From Planctomycetaceae bacterium (GTDB taxonomy: Bacteria > Planctomycetota > Planctomycetia > Pirellulales > Thermoguttaceae), in assembly GCA_015062085.1 (NCBI GenBank), contig SUVI01000114.1:1-14020 (forward strand): a stretch of 14,020 bases of DNA, in the 5' to 3' direction. Below the pieces are notes generated by a model. It searched no databases, was not told the DNA's origin, and worked only from the letters and a program-made list of their open reading frames with translations. Below, piece after piece: positions 1 to 7,103 of the stretch. The position numbers and the translations under genes are program-made. The stretch's first letter is position 1. Each line of letters starts with the position of its first letter.

Positions 1-114
1 GTTCCTGAACGCAGGGGGCCTGTGCGTGGATCTCTGGAGCGTCGGCGTTGACGGCGGGTTCCTGAACGCAGGGGGCCTGTGCGTGGATCTCTGGAGCGTC
101 GGCGTTGACGGCAG
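1..114. repeat. 57-bp tandem direct repeat, two copies
   Basis: Bases 1-57 and 58-114 are identical except for position 56 (g) against 113 (a). The period of 57 is 19 codons, so the repeat is in frame with the minus-strand gene and encodes a 19-residue tandem repeat. Because the first copy touches the window edge, more copies may lie to the left. Near-identity at the DNA level points to a recent duplication. Confidence 0.95.
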
Positions 115-358
115 TCTGAATATTCAGTGTGATGGAATTGTCAGCCGCTGGGGTCGGCATTTTGAAGATCTCACCGTAAAGAAGGAGCGTAAAATCCCCC
201 CGTACGGCACACTCGCCAAGGTCTTTCAGCCCGCAGGTTGCGAGATTATGGCGTGAAAATCGAGTCTCATACCATGGGTAGAGCTGCGCAAAACGGAGCA
301 TTTGAGGGAAGATATCTGAAGCAAGCGGTGAACCAACGATTCCTAAAATTCCAGCCAT
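1..358 (-). CDS. asparagine-synthase-like / class II glutamine amidotransferase-like protein, N-terminus (partial)
   Basis: An open minus-strand frame of 119 codons begins with ATG at 358-356 and leaves the window at base 1. The AAGGA at 370-366 lies 7 bases upstream of the start, an ideal Shine-Dalgarno. The N-terminus MAGILGIVGS resembles the class II amidotransferase start MCGIxGIVG of asparagine synthetases. Residues 55-64 (DFTLLLYGEI) resemble the later block containing NGEIYN. The usual nucleophile Cys2 is Ala here, so glutaminase activity through an N-terminal Cys should be absent if the homology is right; the protein could be a non-catalytic relative. Residues 83-101 (AVNADAPEIHAQAPCVQEP) repeat exactly from 102 to the edge, where an asparagine synthetase would normally continue its glutaminase fold. 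The synthetase half is outside the window. The gene is divergent from galE. The open frame and ribosome site are clear; the family assignment rests on short motifs. Confidence 0.55.
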   Translation of the reverse strand, partial: MAGILGIVGSPLASDIFPQMLRFAQLYPWYETRFSRHNLATCGLKDLGECAVRGDFTLLLYGEIFKMPTPAADNSITLNIQTAVNADAPEIHAQAPCVQEPAVNADAPEIHAQAPCVQE

Positions 359-463
359 GACGAATTCCTTTTCTGCGTTTTCTATTTGATTTTCCCGAAA
401 TCTGAACGTAATGTAGTGTGTACAGCCGCCTGTAAGATCAGGTCTCTAAGGCGACAATTCTGT

Positions 464-492
464 ATTTTACCAGAAATCGTATGAAAAGTAAA
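464..492 (-). promoter_or_regulatory. candidate sigma-70-type promoter for the minus-strand asparagine-synthase-like gene
   Basis: On the minus strand TTTACT (492-487) is followed after 17 bases by TAAAAT (469-464). The -10 is preceded by TGG, an extended -10 arrangement. It would give a leader of roughly 100 bases before the ATG at 358. The -35 matches consensus at 4 of 6 positions and the -10 at 5 of 6. Confidence 0.4.
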
Positions 493-564
493 CCCAACTT
501 CATGGAAAAACGGAAAAATCATGCTCTTTTCTCTGCTTTTCTTAAAATTTTATTTTTGCGGGGC

Positions 565-592
565 TTGTCGAAATTTGAAAAAAGAGTAAAAT
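565..592 (+). promoter_or_regulatory. candidate promoter for galE and the downstream esterases
   Basis: TTGTCG (565-570), a 16-base spacer and TAAAAT (587-592) lie about 95 bases before galE, in an A/T-rich stretch. The -35 is weak (4 of 6) and the -10 good (5 of 6). The minus-strand promoter lies about 75 bases away, so the gap is divergent. Confidence 0.35.
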
Positions 593-631
593 GAAAACTT
601 AGAAACAGCGAAATATTTCGTTTCTTTCAAA

Positions 632-667
632 GTGCCTAGTATTTAAAAGAGTACCTGATATTTAAAA
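632..667 (+). repeat. imperfect 17-bp direct repeat in the galE leader
   Basis: GTGCCTAGTATTTAAAA (632-648) recurs as GTACCTGATATTTAAAA (651-667), 14 of 17 identical with a 19-bp period. It lies between the candidate promoter and the galE ribosome site (AAGGAGAG, 673-680), so it would be transcribed. It could be a regulator or RNA-binding site, or chance in A/T-rich DNA. Confidence 0.4.
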
Positions 668-685
668 CTGAAAAGGAGAGAGAAA

Positions 686-1669
686 ATGAAAGTCCTCGTG
701 ACCGGAGGTGCCGGATATATTGGAAGCGTGACGGTTGAGAAGCTCGTAGAGGCTGGATATGATGTGGTGGTTTTTGATAATTTATATCAGGGGCACCGAG
801 AGGCAGTGCATCCTAAAGCGGAGTTTGTGCTCGGCGATCTGGCGAAGAAAGAGGATATCCTTTCGGCTCTGCAGAGCCACAAACCGGACGCAGTCATGCA
901 CTTTGCGGCTTATTCGCTCGTTGGCGAGTCGGTTCAAGATCCGTTTAAGTATCTTGGAGAAAACGTTTCCAATGCCGCGAATCTCCTTTCTGCGATGCTC
1001 GAAACGGGGATCGACAAATTCATCCTTTCCAGTACCGCGAATCTCTTTGACGATCCGGAATCGATGCCGATCACCGAGAAGGAACGCATCGTGCCGGGCA
1101 GTCCGTACGGTGAATCCAAAGCCATCATCGAGCGTTACCTCTACTGGCTGGACCGTGTGAAGGGATTTCGTTACGTTGCACTGCGCTACTTTAATGCTGC
1201 CGGCGCGAGCGAGGAACGCGGAGAGGCGCATGATCCGGAGTGCCATCTCATTCCGCTCGTGCTTCAGGTCGCGCAGGGAAAACGCGAGAAGATCATGGTT
1301 TTTGGCGACGATTACGATACGCCGGACGGAACGTGCATCCGCGACTACATCCACATCGCGGACCTCGCGCAGGCGCACATTCTCGCGCTTGAAAAACTGC
1401 TCAAAGGCGGCGAGAGCTGCAAATATAATCTCGGGAACGGGCAGGGGTACTCCGTCAAGCAGGTCATCGAGACGGCACGCGAAGTCACCGGCCATCCCAT
1501 TCCGGCAGAGATCACTCCCCGCCGTGAAGGCGACCCGGCTGTGCTCATTGCCGGAAGCGAAACGATCCGCCGCGAACTCGGCTGGGATCCGCAGTTCCCA
1601 GACCTAAGATCGATCATTCAGAGTGCGTGGAATTGGCACGTTAAGCATCCGAATGGATACGAAAACTGA
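686..1669 (+). CDS. galE: UDP-glucose 4-epimerase (GalE)
   Basis: This 327-residue protein is the normal GalE length. It is a cytoplasmic short-chain dehydrogenase family enzyme that interconverts UDP-glucose and UDP-galactose using bound NAD, supplying galactose for envelope polysaccharides or channelling dietary galactose. The NAD-binding GGAGYIGS is at residues 7-14. The catalytic SST is at 115-117 and the Tyr141-x3-Lys145 pair lies in SPYGESK. The family block RYFNAAGAS (167-175) and the conserved [15 protein letters not shown] (214-228) are intact. A strong AAGGAGAG ends five bases before the ATG, which fixes the start. The next gene begins 8 bases after the stop, so galE and the following esterase are probably co-transcribed. 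No lesion is seen. A related sugar-nucleotide epimerase is possible, but the C-terminal half is GalE-like throughout. Confidence 0.93.
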   Translation: MKVLVTGGAGYIGSVTVEKLVEAGYDVVVFDNLYQGHREAVHPKAEFVLGDLAKKEDILSALQSHKPDAVMHFAAYSLVGESVQDPFKYLGENVSNAANLLSAMLETGIDKFILSSTANLFDDPESMPITEKERIVPGSPYGESKAIIERYLYWLDRVKGFRYVALRYFNAAGASEERGEAHDPECHLIPLVLQVAQGKREKIMVFGDDYDTPDGTCIRDYIHIADLAQAHILALEKLLKGGESCKYNLGNGQGYSVKQVIETAREVTGHPIPAEITPRREGDPAVLIAGSETIRRELGWDPQFPDLRSIIQSAWNWHVKHPNGYEN

Positions 1670-1677
1670 GCGGGACC

Positions 1678-2940
1678 GTGACGAAATTTTCCATTTCGAT
1701 CGAGCCGCAGCGTAAAGAGCGCGTTTTCCGGTGCGGCGAACAGGCGGAGATGCGGATCTGCATGACGGATGATGCTGGGAGACCCGCGGATTCCGGGAGG
1801 CTTTCTCTGCACTTTCAGAACGATTTCGGCGAAACGGTGAGCCGGCACGAATTTGCTCTCCGGGACGCTGAGCCGATCTGCGTTTCCGAAACGCTCGCGC
1901 ATCCTGCTTTTCTTACCCTCACGGCCGTCTTTGAGCCGGAGATGGAAAGGCATTCGGAGCTCGAAGGGGAAGGTGCTGCGTTTTTAGAAACTGCCGGTTT
2001 TGCGTTTGATCCGGAAAAGATCACGCCTGGTCAGGAAATGCCGGAAGATTTCTTTTCGTTTTGGAAAGAGCGTTTAGCCCTTCAAAATGCGCTGTCTGAC
2101 GCCGTTCATCTGGAAGAGACCGTCTCGCACAGTACGAGTTCCATGAAGATCTTTCAAGTCACGATCCCCACACTTGACGGAGAATGCCGTTTCGGCTGGC
2201 TCGCGCTTCCGAAAAAGAAACCGGGGCCGTTTCCTGCAATGGTCATGGTTCCCGGTGCGGGGCCAGGAAGCGGTCCCGTACGGAGCCGTGTCAGTAAAGG
2301 GACGGCTGTTTTGGTGCTGAATGTCTTTCCGTATCCAGTGGATCTTGATCCGGAACGCCGTCGTGTGCAGTTTGAGACTTTTGAGCGGGAACAGTGCGGC
2401 AGGAGACGGTACGTCTGGAAAAATGCGATGGACCGAGAGTCCTACTTTCATCGGAATTCCATCCTTGCGGCCTGCCGGGCGGTTGATTTTCTTGCGTCGA
2501 TGCCGGAGGTGGATGCGTCGCGCATCGGATTCTCCGGTGTGAGCCAAGGGGGATTTTACGGTCTCGCGCTTGCTGCGCTTTCGCCGCATCTTTCTGCCGT
2601 CGTTTCGAGTATTCCGGGTTACTGCGACCATGGGGCGGCACTGGCAGGGAGAGCTCCGGGCGGTTCCAAACTCTACGAAAACGTACAGGATCCTGCCGTT
2701 CAAAAAGTGGGACCGTACTTTGACGGGGTGAATTTTGCCCGTTTCGTGCACACGCCGATACGTATGACTGCGGGATTTCGGGATCCCGTTTGCAATCCGT
2801 CAACGGTCTACGCTGCATTTAATCAGATTCCGTCGCCGGACAAAGCGGTCGCGCATGAGCTTCTCGGCGGGCATGAGACCGGAGAAATGCACGCTTTGGC
2901 GCAGGAATGGCTCCGAAAGCGGCTCGGGATCCCGGAATGA
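1678..2940 (+). CDS. AXE1-family acetyl (xylan) esterase, cytoplasmic form
   Basis: This 420-residue alpha/beta hydrolase resembles the AXE1 / cephalosporin-C deacetylase family, which removes acetyl groups from xylo-oligosaccharides and other acetylated sugars. The nucleophile is Ser289 in GVSQGG. Asp369 (GFRDP) and His399 (GGHE) complete the triad, and residues 366-383 (GFRDPVCNPSTVYAAFNQ) form a family block. About 110 residues precede the hydrolase and look like an all-beta accessory domain. No signal peptide is visible, so it should act in the cytoplasm on imported acetylated oligosaccharides. The start is GTG with only a weak ribosome site. It is kept because residues 3-50 align with the mature N-terminus of the next gene's product (both have FQNDF), and a later ATG would cut this domain. 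It lies 8 bases after galE. The true acetylated substrate cannot be read from the sequence. Confidence 0.85.
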   Translation: MTKFSISIEPQRKERVFRCGEQAEMRICMTDDAGRPADSGRLSLHFQNDFGETVSRHEFALRDAEPICVSETLAHPAFLTLTAVFEPEMERHSELEGEGAAFLETAGFAFDPEKITPGQEMPEDFFSFWKERLALQNALSDAVHLEETVSHSTSSMKIFQVTIPTLDGECRFGWLALPKKKPGPFPAMVMVPGAGPGSGPVRSRVSKGTAVLVLNVFPYPVDLDPERRRVQFETFEREQCGRRRYVWKNAMDRESYFHRNSILAACRAVDFLASMPEVDASRIGFSGVSQGGFYGLALAALSPHLSAVVSSIPGYCDHGAALAGRAPGGSKLYENVQDPAVQKVGPYFDGVNFARFVHTPIRMTAGFRDPVCNPSTVYAAFNQIPSPDKAVAHELLGGHETGEMHALAQEWLRKRLGIPE

Positions 2941-2957
2941 GTACTTGCTTTTGGATC

Positions 2958-2999
2958 GAATTTTGCCCGAATTTTGCCCAAATTTTGCCTAAATTTTGG
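2958..2999 (+). repeat. four 11-bp direct repeats between the two esterase genes
   Basis: The unit GAATTTTGCCC begins at 2958 and 2969, then recurs as AAATTTTGCCT/AAATTTTGGA-type copies at 2980 (one or two changes) and 2991. The period is exactly 11 bp, about one helical turn, so all copies face the same side of the DNA. The array ends about 45 bases before the ATG of the exported esterase and could be a cooperative regulator site or simple slippage. Confidence 0.85.
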
Positions 3000-3043
3000 A
3001 AGGTCCTTGATTTTTTACCAGCCTTTAGTTTGAGGGAGTTCTC

Positions 3044-4303
3044 ATGAAAAAAATGCTTTCTTTGATTTTTCTCTTTGCGTTCGTCGCGTCTGTATGGGCG
3101 GATGCCGCAAAGGTGGAAGTCGATTTGGACCGAGGATCGCACACGTACACGCTGAACGAGTCGGCGAATTTCATCATTTCGGTCCTCGACGAAAACGGTG
3201 CGGCCGTGACGGAAGGGTCCGTCGAGCTGATCTTTCAGAATGATTTCCGCAAGGAACTGCGCCGTGAAACGCGGGATCTTTCCGCAGCGAATCCGCTGAC
3301 CGTTTCCGGAAAAATGGACGTGCCGGGCTTTTTGAGTCTCCGGGCAGTCAGCGGAAAAGTCTCCGGCCTTGGCGGTGCTGGTTTTGAACCGGAAAAGATC
3401 CAGCCTGCGCAGCCGATGCCCGACGATTTCTGGACCTACTGGCGCGGGCTTCAAAAGAAACTCCGTGAAGAAGTTCCTGCGGACTTGCAGCTCGAGAAGA
3501 TCGACTCCCTTTCCGACTCCGCGCAGACGATCTACCGGATCAGCATGGCGACGTTTGACGGTCAGCGTGCGCACGGATTTCTGGCAGTCCCAGCAGGTGA
3601 GGGACCTTTCCCGGTCCTCGTGTCCGTTTCGTGGGCGGGACCTGGATTTGGACCGGAAACTCGACTGGCGAAAGAGGGATTCGTCGTTCTGAGTATGCCG
3701 ATCTTTCCGTACCCGGTGGGGCTGACGCAGGAAGAACGCCAGAAACAGTACGACGAATTCAACGAAAAACTTGGAATCCGCTACTGCTACCACGGTGCGC
3801 CGGACCGGGAACACTACTTCTTCCGGAATGCCTACCTCGGGATCGACCGCGTGATGGACTACGTGCTTGATCGGCCGGACACGGATGACTCGCGCGTTGG
3901 ATACTACGGAACGAGCCAGGGGGGCGGAAGTGCTCTGATCCTCGGCGGTTTGAACGGAAAGTTCACGCACATCAGCGGAAATGTTCCCGCGATCTGTGAC
4001 CACGGCGGCGCGAAACTCGGCCGAAGTCCCGGATGGCCGAAACTCTATGATACGGTACAGGCGGAAGGTGTGGAGGAAATGGGTCCCTACTTTGATGCCG
4101 TCAATTTTGCGCGCGGGATCCAGTGCCCGGTCCGTTTAACGGTTGGATTCATCGACACGACGTGCAGTCCAAGCTCGGTCTACGCTGCGTTCAACGTCAT
4201 TCCGGCGAAGGATAAAGCGATCCTCACGGAGCCGCATCGCGGACACGCAACTGGCACGCAGGCGGGAGTCGTCATGCAGTGGGTCAAAGGGTGCGTGAAG
4301 TAA
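3044..4303 (+). CDS. AXE1-family acetyl (xylan) esterase, exported paralogue
   Basis: This 419-residue protein is a paralogue of the upstream esterase but starts with a Sec signal peptide: basic MKKM, a hydrophobic core, and probable cleavage after VWA at residue 19. It should therefore act in the periplasm or outside, deacetylating sugars from xylan or other acetylated glycans. The triad is Ser291 in GTSQGG, Asp371 in GFIDTT and His401 in RGHATG. A beta-rich accessory domain of roughly 95 residues precedes the hydrolase, as in the neighbour. Shared blocks include FQNDF, the FPYPVGL region (221-227), CDHGGAKLGRSPG (318-330) and GPYFDAVNFAR (347-357). GAGGGAG about five bases before the ATG is a good ribosome site. 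The 103-base gap with 11-bp repeats suggests its own control or readthrough from galE. The two genes look like an old duplication whose products act in different compartments. Confidence 0.87.
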   Translation: MKKMLSLIFLFAFVASVWADAAKVEVDLDRGSHTYTLNESANFIISVLDENGAAVTEGSVELIFQNDFRKELRRETRDLSAANPLTVSGKMDVPGFLSLRAVSGKVSGLGGAGFEPEKIQPAQPMPDDFWTYWRGLQKKLREEVPADLQLEKIDSLSDSAQTIYRISMATFDGQRAHGFLAVPAGEGPFPVLVSVSWAGPGFGPETRLAKEGFVVLSMPIFPYPVGLTQEERQKQYDEFNEKLGIRYCYHGAPDREHYFFRNAYLGIDRVMDYVLDRPDTDDSRVGYYGTSQGGGSALILGGLNGKFTHISGNVPAICDHGGAKLGRSPGWPKLYDTVQAEGVEEMGPYFDAVNFARGIQCPVRLTVGFIDTTCSPSSVYAAFNVIPAKDKAILTEPHRGHATGTQAGVVMQWVKGCVK

Positions 4304-4531
4304 TGGAATTTCCTTAACTGTTCCACAACTGTTCTACTTTCCCTGAAGCTGCGGCGCTGCAGGCTGCGAAATCTGCCTCATTTTTCCTGCGGCTTCGGAA
4401 GCGGAACTCATCGTGCGAAATGTGAAATGGCGAAGCGGACTTCCGTACAGGGGGTGGGAGTTTAAGTTCTTTTGGGAATGTGCCGATAAAAAGGGAAAGT
4501 ATGTTTATGGGAATTCGGCAGGTCAGTAAAA
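4304..4531 (+). other. gene-free spacer before the Wzt-type ATPase gene
   Basis: These 228 bases carry no convincing coding frame, RNA gene or clean T-tailed hairpin. I could not find a good -35/-10 pair, so whether the ABC gene is transcribed from here or by readthrough is unresolved. The ribosome site before 4532 is weak (AGGTCAG). Confidence 0.5.
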
Positions 4532-5818
4532 ATGGCGATCGCACTTGAATTAAATCATGTTTGGAAAAAGTTCCATCGGGGGGAGTTTCACGATTCACTG
4601 CGCGATGCGATCCCTGCATTGCTGAAAGGCCTCGCGGGATTTGGTCCTCGCCGGGATGAACTTTCAAAGAAGGATTTTTGGGCGCTTTCCGACGTCGATT
4701 TCAAAGTGGAAGAAGGGGAACGTCTCGGGATCATCGGCCATAATGGTGCGGGAAAAAGCACGCTTTTGAAGATCCTTTCCCAAATCATCGCCCCCAACCG
4801 CGGCTCGATGAAGGTCCACGGACGACTTCGTGCGTTGATCGAAGTCGGTGCGGGATTTCACGGAGACTTGACCGGCCGTGAGAATATCTACCTCAATGGC
4901 GCGATCCTCGGCATGACCCGGCAGGAGATCGACCGGAATTTCGACTCGATCGTTGATTTCTCCGGCGTGGAAGCCTTCCTTGACACTCCGGTCAAACGTT
5001 ACTCCTCCGGCATGGCGGCACGCTTGGGATTCGCCGTCGCAGCACACTTGGAACCGGACATCCTGATCGTGGATGAGGTGCTTTCCGTTGGCGATTCGCA
5101 ATTCCAGAAAAAATGCCTCGGCAAGATGAAAGACGTGGCGAATGCCGGCCGGACCGTCCTTTTCGTCTCGCACAACATGGCCGCCGTCCGCCAGCTTTGC
5201 TCACGCGCGATCCTCCTGAAAAAGGGAGAACTCATTGACGACGGTGCTCCGGAAGACGTGATCGGCCGGTATCTGAAAGGATGGGACGAAGAGGGATCTG
5301 CCCGTCAGCGTGATCACTATGAGCTTCGTGCAGGAGACGGACGCGCACGGATCAAAAAAGTACTGCTCGGCAATTCGCCGGATCAGCTTTCGCCGGTCTA
5401 TATCGCAGATATTGGACGCGAACTTTTCGTGGAAGTTGAGTATGAATCGTTTGCGCCTGTTCAAAATCCGGTCATTCAGGTCGTTTTCGGAAATGTGATG
5501 GATTATGTTTTCGAGATCAACACCTACATCACACCGAGAAGACTTTCCAAGCTGAAAAAGAGCGGCAAGATCCTTTTTCATATTCCGGAAGTACAGCTTA
5601 GTCCTGGCGAATATCCGCTTTACGTTACGATCAAGGAGCAGGGGGCCTTCCGCGGAAGTTTGGCTCTGGTGGATGAATGGACGCAGGCTGCTCTTTTGAA
5701 CGTAAGTGCGCAAAATATGTATGGATACGATTTGTCCAAAGGGTACTATGGACGGACTTTCAGTCATTTTTCATGGCTGGAGTCTACGGCAGATCCAATC
5801 GATTTTGAGTTGGAGTGA
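4532..5818 (+). CDS. polysaccharide ABC transporter ATP-binding protein, Wzt type
   Basis: This 428-residue cytoplasmic ATPase powers export of O-antigen-like or teichoic-acid-like glycans through an ABC-2 (Wzm-type) permease. The nucleotide-binding domain occupies about residues 5-250. The Walker A is GHNGAGKST (69-77), the signature YSSGMAARL begins at 157, the Walker B is ILIVDE (177-182) and the switch His is His214. The block EPDILIVDEVLSVGD is typical of Wzt/TagH/RfbE proteins. Residues about 260-415 form a beta-rich C-terminal domain like the Wzt cargo-binding domain, which in the E. coli O8/O9a systems recognises the modified end of the chain. That size (428 against about 250 for the ATPase alone) supports a cargo-selective exporter. 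No permease gene lies beside it in the window. The methyltransferase starts 2 bases after its stop. Confidence 0.9.
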   Translation: MAIALELNHVWKKFHRGEFHDSLRDAIPALLKGLAGFGPRRDELSKKDFWALSDVDFKVEEGERLGIIGHNGAGKSTLLKILSQIIAPNRGSMKVHGRLRALIEVGAGFHGDLTGRENIYLNGAILGMTRQEIDRNFDSIVDFSGVEAFLDTPVKRYSSGMAARLGFAVAAHLEPDILIVDEVLSVGDSQFQKKCLGKMKDVANAGRTVLFVSHNMAAVRQLCSRAILLKKGELIDDGAPEDVIGRYLKGWDEEGSARQRDHYELRAGDGRARIKKVLLGNSPDQLSPVYIADIGRELFVEVEYESFAPVQNPVIQVVFGNVMDYVFEINTYITPRRLSKLKKSGKILFHIPEVQLSPGEYPLYVTIKEQGAFRGSLALVDEWTQAALLNVSAQNMYGYDLSKGYYGRTFSHFSWLESTADPIDFELE

Positions 5819-5820
5819 GT

Positions 5821-6687
5821 ATGGATCTTCAGGAACGCAGCAGATCTTATCAGGGGAATATTTACTTTGAGAACCCGAATAATACGTGGGTGATCCAATA
5901 TCAGTTCATCCCGGAGAATGCAGCAGTGCTTGATGTTGGCTGTGCGAATGGGGAATTGGGGAAAGTGCTTTTTCAGAATAAAAACTGTGCAGTTTACGGT
6001 ATGGATTATAATGAATTCAGTCTGGAAAATGCACGGAAGTCCGGTGCGTATCGTGAACTGCATCAGGTCGATCTAAACGTTTTTTCCGGCTCGGAATTTC
6101 CTCATCTTCATGGACTTTTTGACTATATCATTCTTGGCGACGTTCTGGAACACCTTGCGGAACCGGATCAAGTCTTGGAGAAATTGAAAAAATTCCTAAG
6201 ACCTGCCGGATTTTTTCTCATTTCGCTTCCGAATCTGGCGCACATCAGCATTAAACTTCAGCTCATCCACGATGAGTTCAATTATACTCAGACTGGGCTT
6301 CTGGATCAAACACATATACATTTCTTTACATGGAAAACATTGCCGAAATTTTTTGCGGATCTTTCCATGAAGATCGAGAAAGCGACTGCGACCATTGAGC
6401 CGCTGACGGAGGGGGAGGAAACGTGCCGATTCCGAAAGCTCCCATTAGGAATGCGCAAATTGTTTTTTGACGACATTCATTCATGGGTGTTTCAGTATAT
6501 TATGCTGGTTTCAGTTGCCGGAGGGAAGGAGGAGCTTGAGATGCAGAATCGCGGCTGCCTTGAATTCACGAAAGATTCCGTCGCTGGAGAGATCTGGCTT
6601 TTTCACACTCGAAAAAAACGTTTTTTAAGTATTTATTTCCCTAAACTGATGGCGTTCTGGGAAAGATTCATGAATAAAAAGCGATAA
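5821..6687 (+). CDS. class I SAM-dependent methyltransferase, probably glycan-modifying
   Basis: With the ATG at 5821 this is a 288-residue protein. A GTG at 5815 overlaps the upstream stop and is also possible, but GGAG at 5812-5815 sits five bases before the ATG and favours 5821. The SAM motif VLDVGCANGELG is at residues 36-47, an acidic block YGMDY at 59-63, and motif-IV-like LGDVLEHLAEPDQVL at 105-119. The sequence FFLISLPNLAH (131-141) is typical of the Methyltransf_11/23 and MetW-like group. No signal peptide or membrane span is seen. Its ribosome site lies inside the end of the Wzt gene, so translation is probably coupled. The likely role is methylation of the glycan exported by that transporter, but the acceptor is not shown. 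The gene looks A/T-richer than its neighbours: 25 of the first 60 bases are G or C, against 36 of 60 in a sampled kdsA line. Confidence 0.82.
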   Translation: MDLQERSRSYQGNIYFENPNNTWVIQYQFIPENAAVLDVGCANGELGKVLFQNKNCAVYGMDYNEFSLENARKSGAYRELHQVDLNVFSGSEFPHLHGLFDYIILGDVLEHLAEPDQVLEKLKKFLRPAGFFLISLPNLAHISIKLQLIHDEFNYTQTGLLDQTHIHFFTWKTLPKFFADLSMKIEKATATIEPLTEGEETCRFRKLPLGMRKLFFDDIHSWVFQYIMLVSVAGGKEELEMQNRGCLEFTKDSVAGEIWLFHTRKKRFLSIYFPKLMAFWERFMNKKR

Positions 6688-6708
6688 AAACGGCTCGCAA
6701 GGAAAAAT

Positions 6709-6733
6709 GGAGACGCCGTGACTGGCGCTCTCC
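6709..6733 (+). other. bulged inverted repeat just after the methyltransferase gene
   Basis: GGAGACGCC (6709-6717) pairs with GGCGCTCTCC (6724-6733) across a 6-base loop with one bulged base. It starts 21 bases past the stop codon but lacks a T-tract, so it is at most an mRNA 3'-end stabiliser or part of a bipartite terminator with the next hairpin. Confidence 0.45.
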
Positions 6734-6783
6734 TGCTGCTGACCGCCTCTGCGATCGACGGAACTATTAGAGCTTATGTGTTA

Positions 6784-6820
6784 GGGGCCGGATCTGTCGT
6801 CCTGGGCCCCCCCCCTTTTT
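6784..6820 (+). terminator. candidate intrinsic terminator with C9-T5 tail
   Basis: GGGGCC (6784-6789) pairs with GGCCCC (6805-6810), and GGA (6790-6792) with TCC (6800-6802), leaving a small loop and a two-base bulge. The stem runs into a C9 run (6807-6815) and T5 (6816-6820). It would end the Wzt-methyltransferase transcript. The extra Cs between stem and Ts make it imperfect. Confidence 0.5.
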
Positions 6821-7043
6821 CTCTTTTGAACTTAGGCGCTTCTCAACAGGCAAAACGACTCGATCACGTTCACTTTGGGCTCATCTGCATCTTTTCTAGC
6901 TATTTTACTGACGGTATTTAACTTCATTCTCCGGCACAAATTCTAAGCATTTTGTCTCGTTTTGTTCGTTAAGATCTGCATAATCGGAAAATTTTCAAGA
7001 ATCGTTAAATTTTACCTAAACTTCCGAACAGGTACTTCCGATA

Positions 7044-7063
7044 CCAATAGTATCCAATAGGAT
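7044..7063 (+). repeat. 10-bp tandem direct repeat upstream of the porin-like gene
   Basis: CCAATAGTAT (7044-7053) is followed directly by CCAATAGGAT (7054-7063), 9 of 10 identical. It lies about 40 bases before the start codon and might be a regulator site. It is short enough to be chance. Confidence 0.5.
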
Positions 7064-7103
7064 GGAAGTGTGTATCGTGTTTTTCAGTCAGAAGGAATTC
7101 AAA

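Larger units (their letters stand above)
6688..7103 (+). other. gene-free spacer between methyltransferase and porin-like gene
   Basis: This 416-base stretch holds two hairpins, a nine-C tract, an A/T-rich segment around 6940-7025 and a 10-bp direct repeat. A 67-codon open frame starting with GTG at 6718 has no ribosome site, runs through the hairpins and homopolymer, and looks like chance. I could not identify a convincing promoter for the porin-like gene. The ribosome site for that gene, AAGGA, ends about seven bases before 7104. Confidence 0.6.

Noticed and set aside
26..256. Plus-strand 76-codon open frame over the 57-bp repeats
   Set aside because: It has no ribosome site and is antisense to the minus-strand amidotransferase-like gene, which has a good ribosome site and family-like motifs.
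2819..4003. Long minus-strand open frame (394 codons) opposite the exported esterase
   Set aside because: It is Arg/His/Val-rich with no recognisable motif, and the opposite strand encodes an esterase with an intact triad; it is a codon-bias shadow.
3044..4303. Exported esterase as a cephalosporin-C deacetylase acting on antibiotics
   Set aside because: AXE1 and cephalosporin-C deacetylases cannot be told apart by sequence here; the glycan context fits sugar deacetylation better.
6718..6921. 67-codon plus-strand frame after the methyltransferase
   Set aside because: It has a GTG start with no ribosome site, passes through two hairpins and a C9 run, and has no recognisable content.
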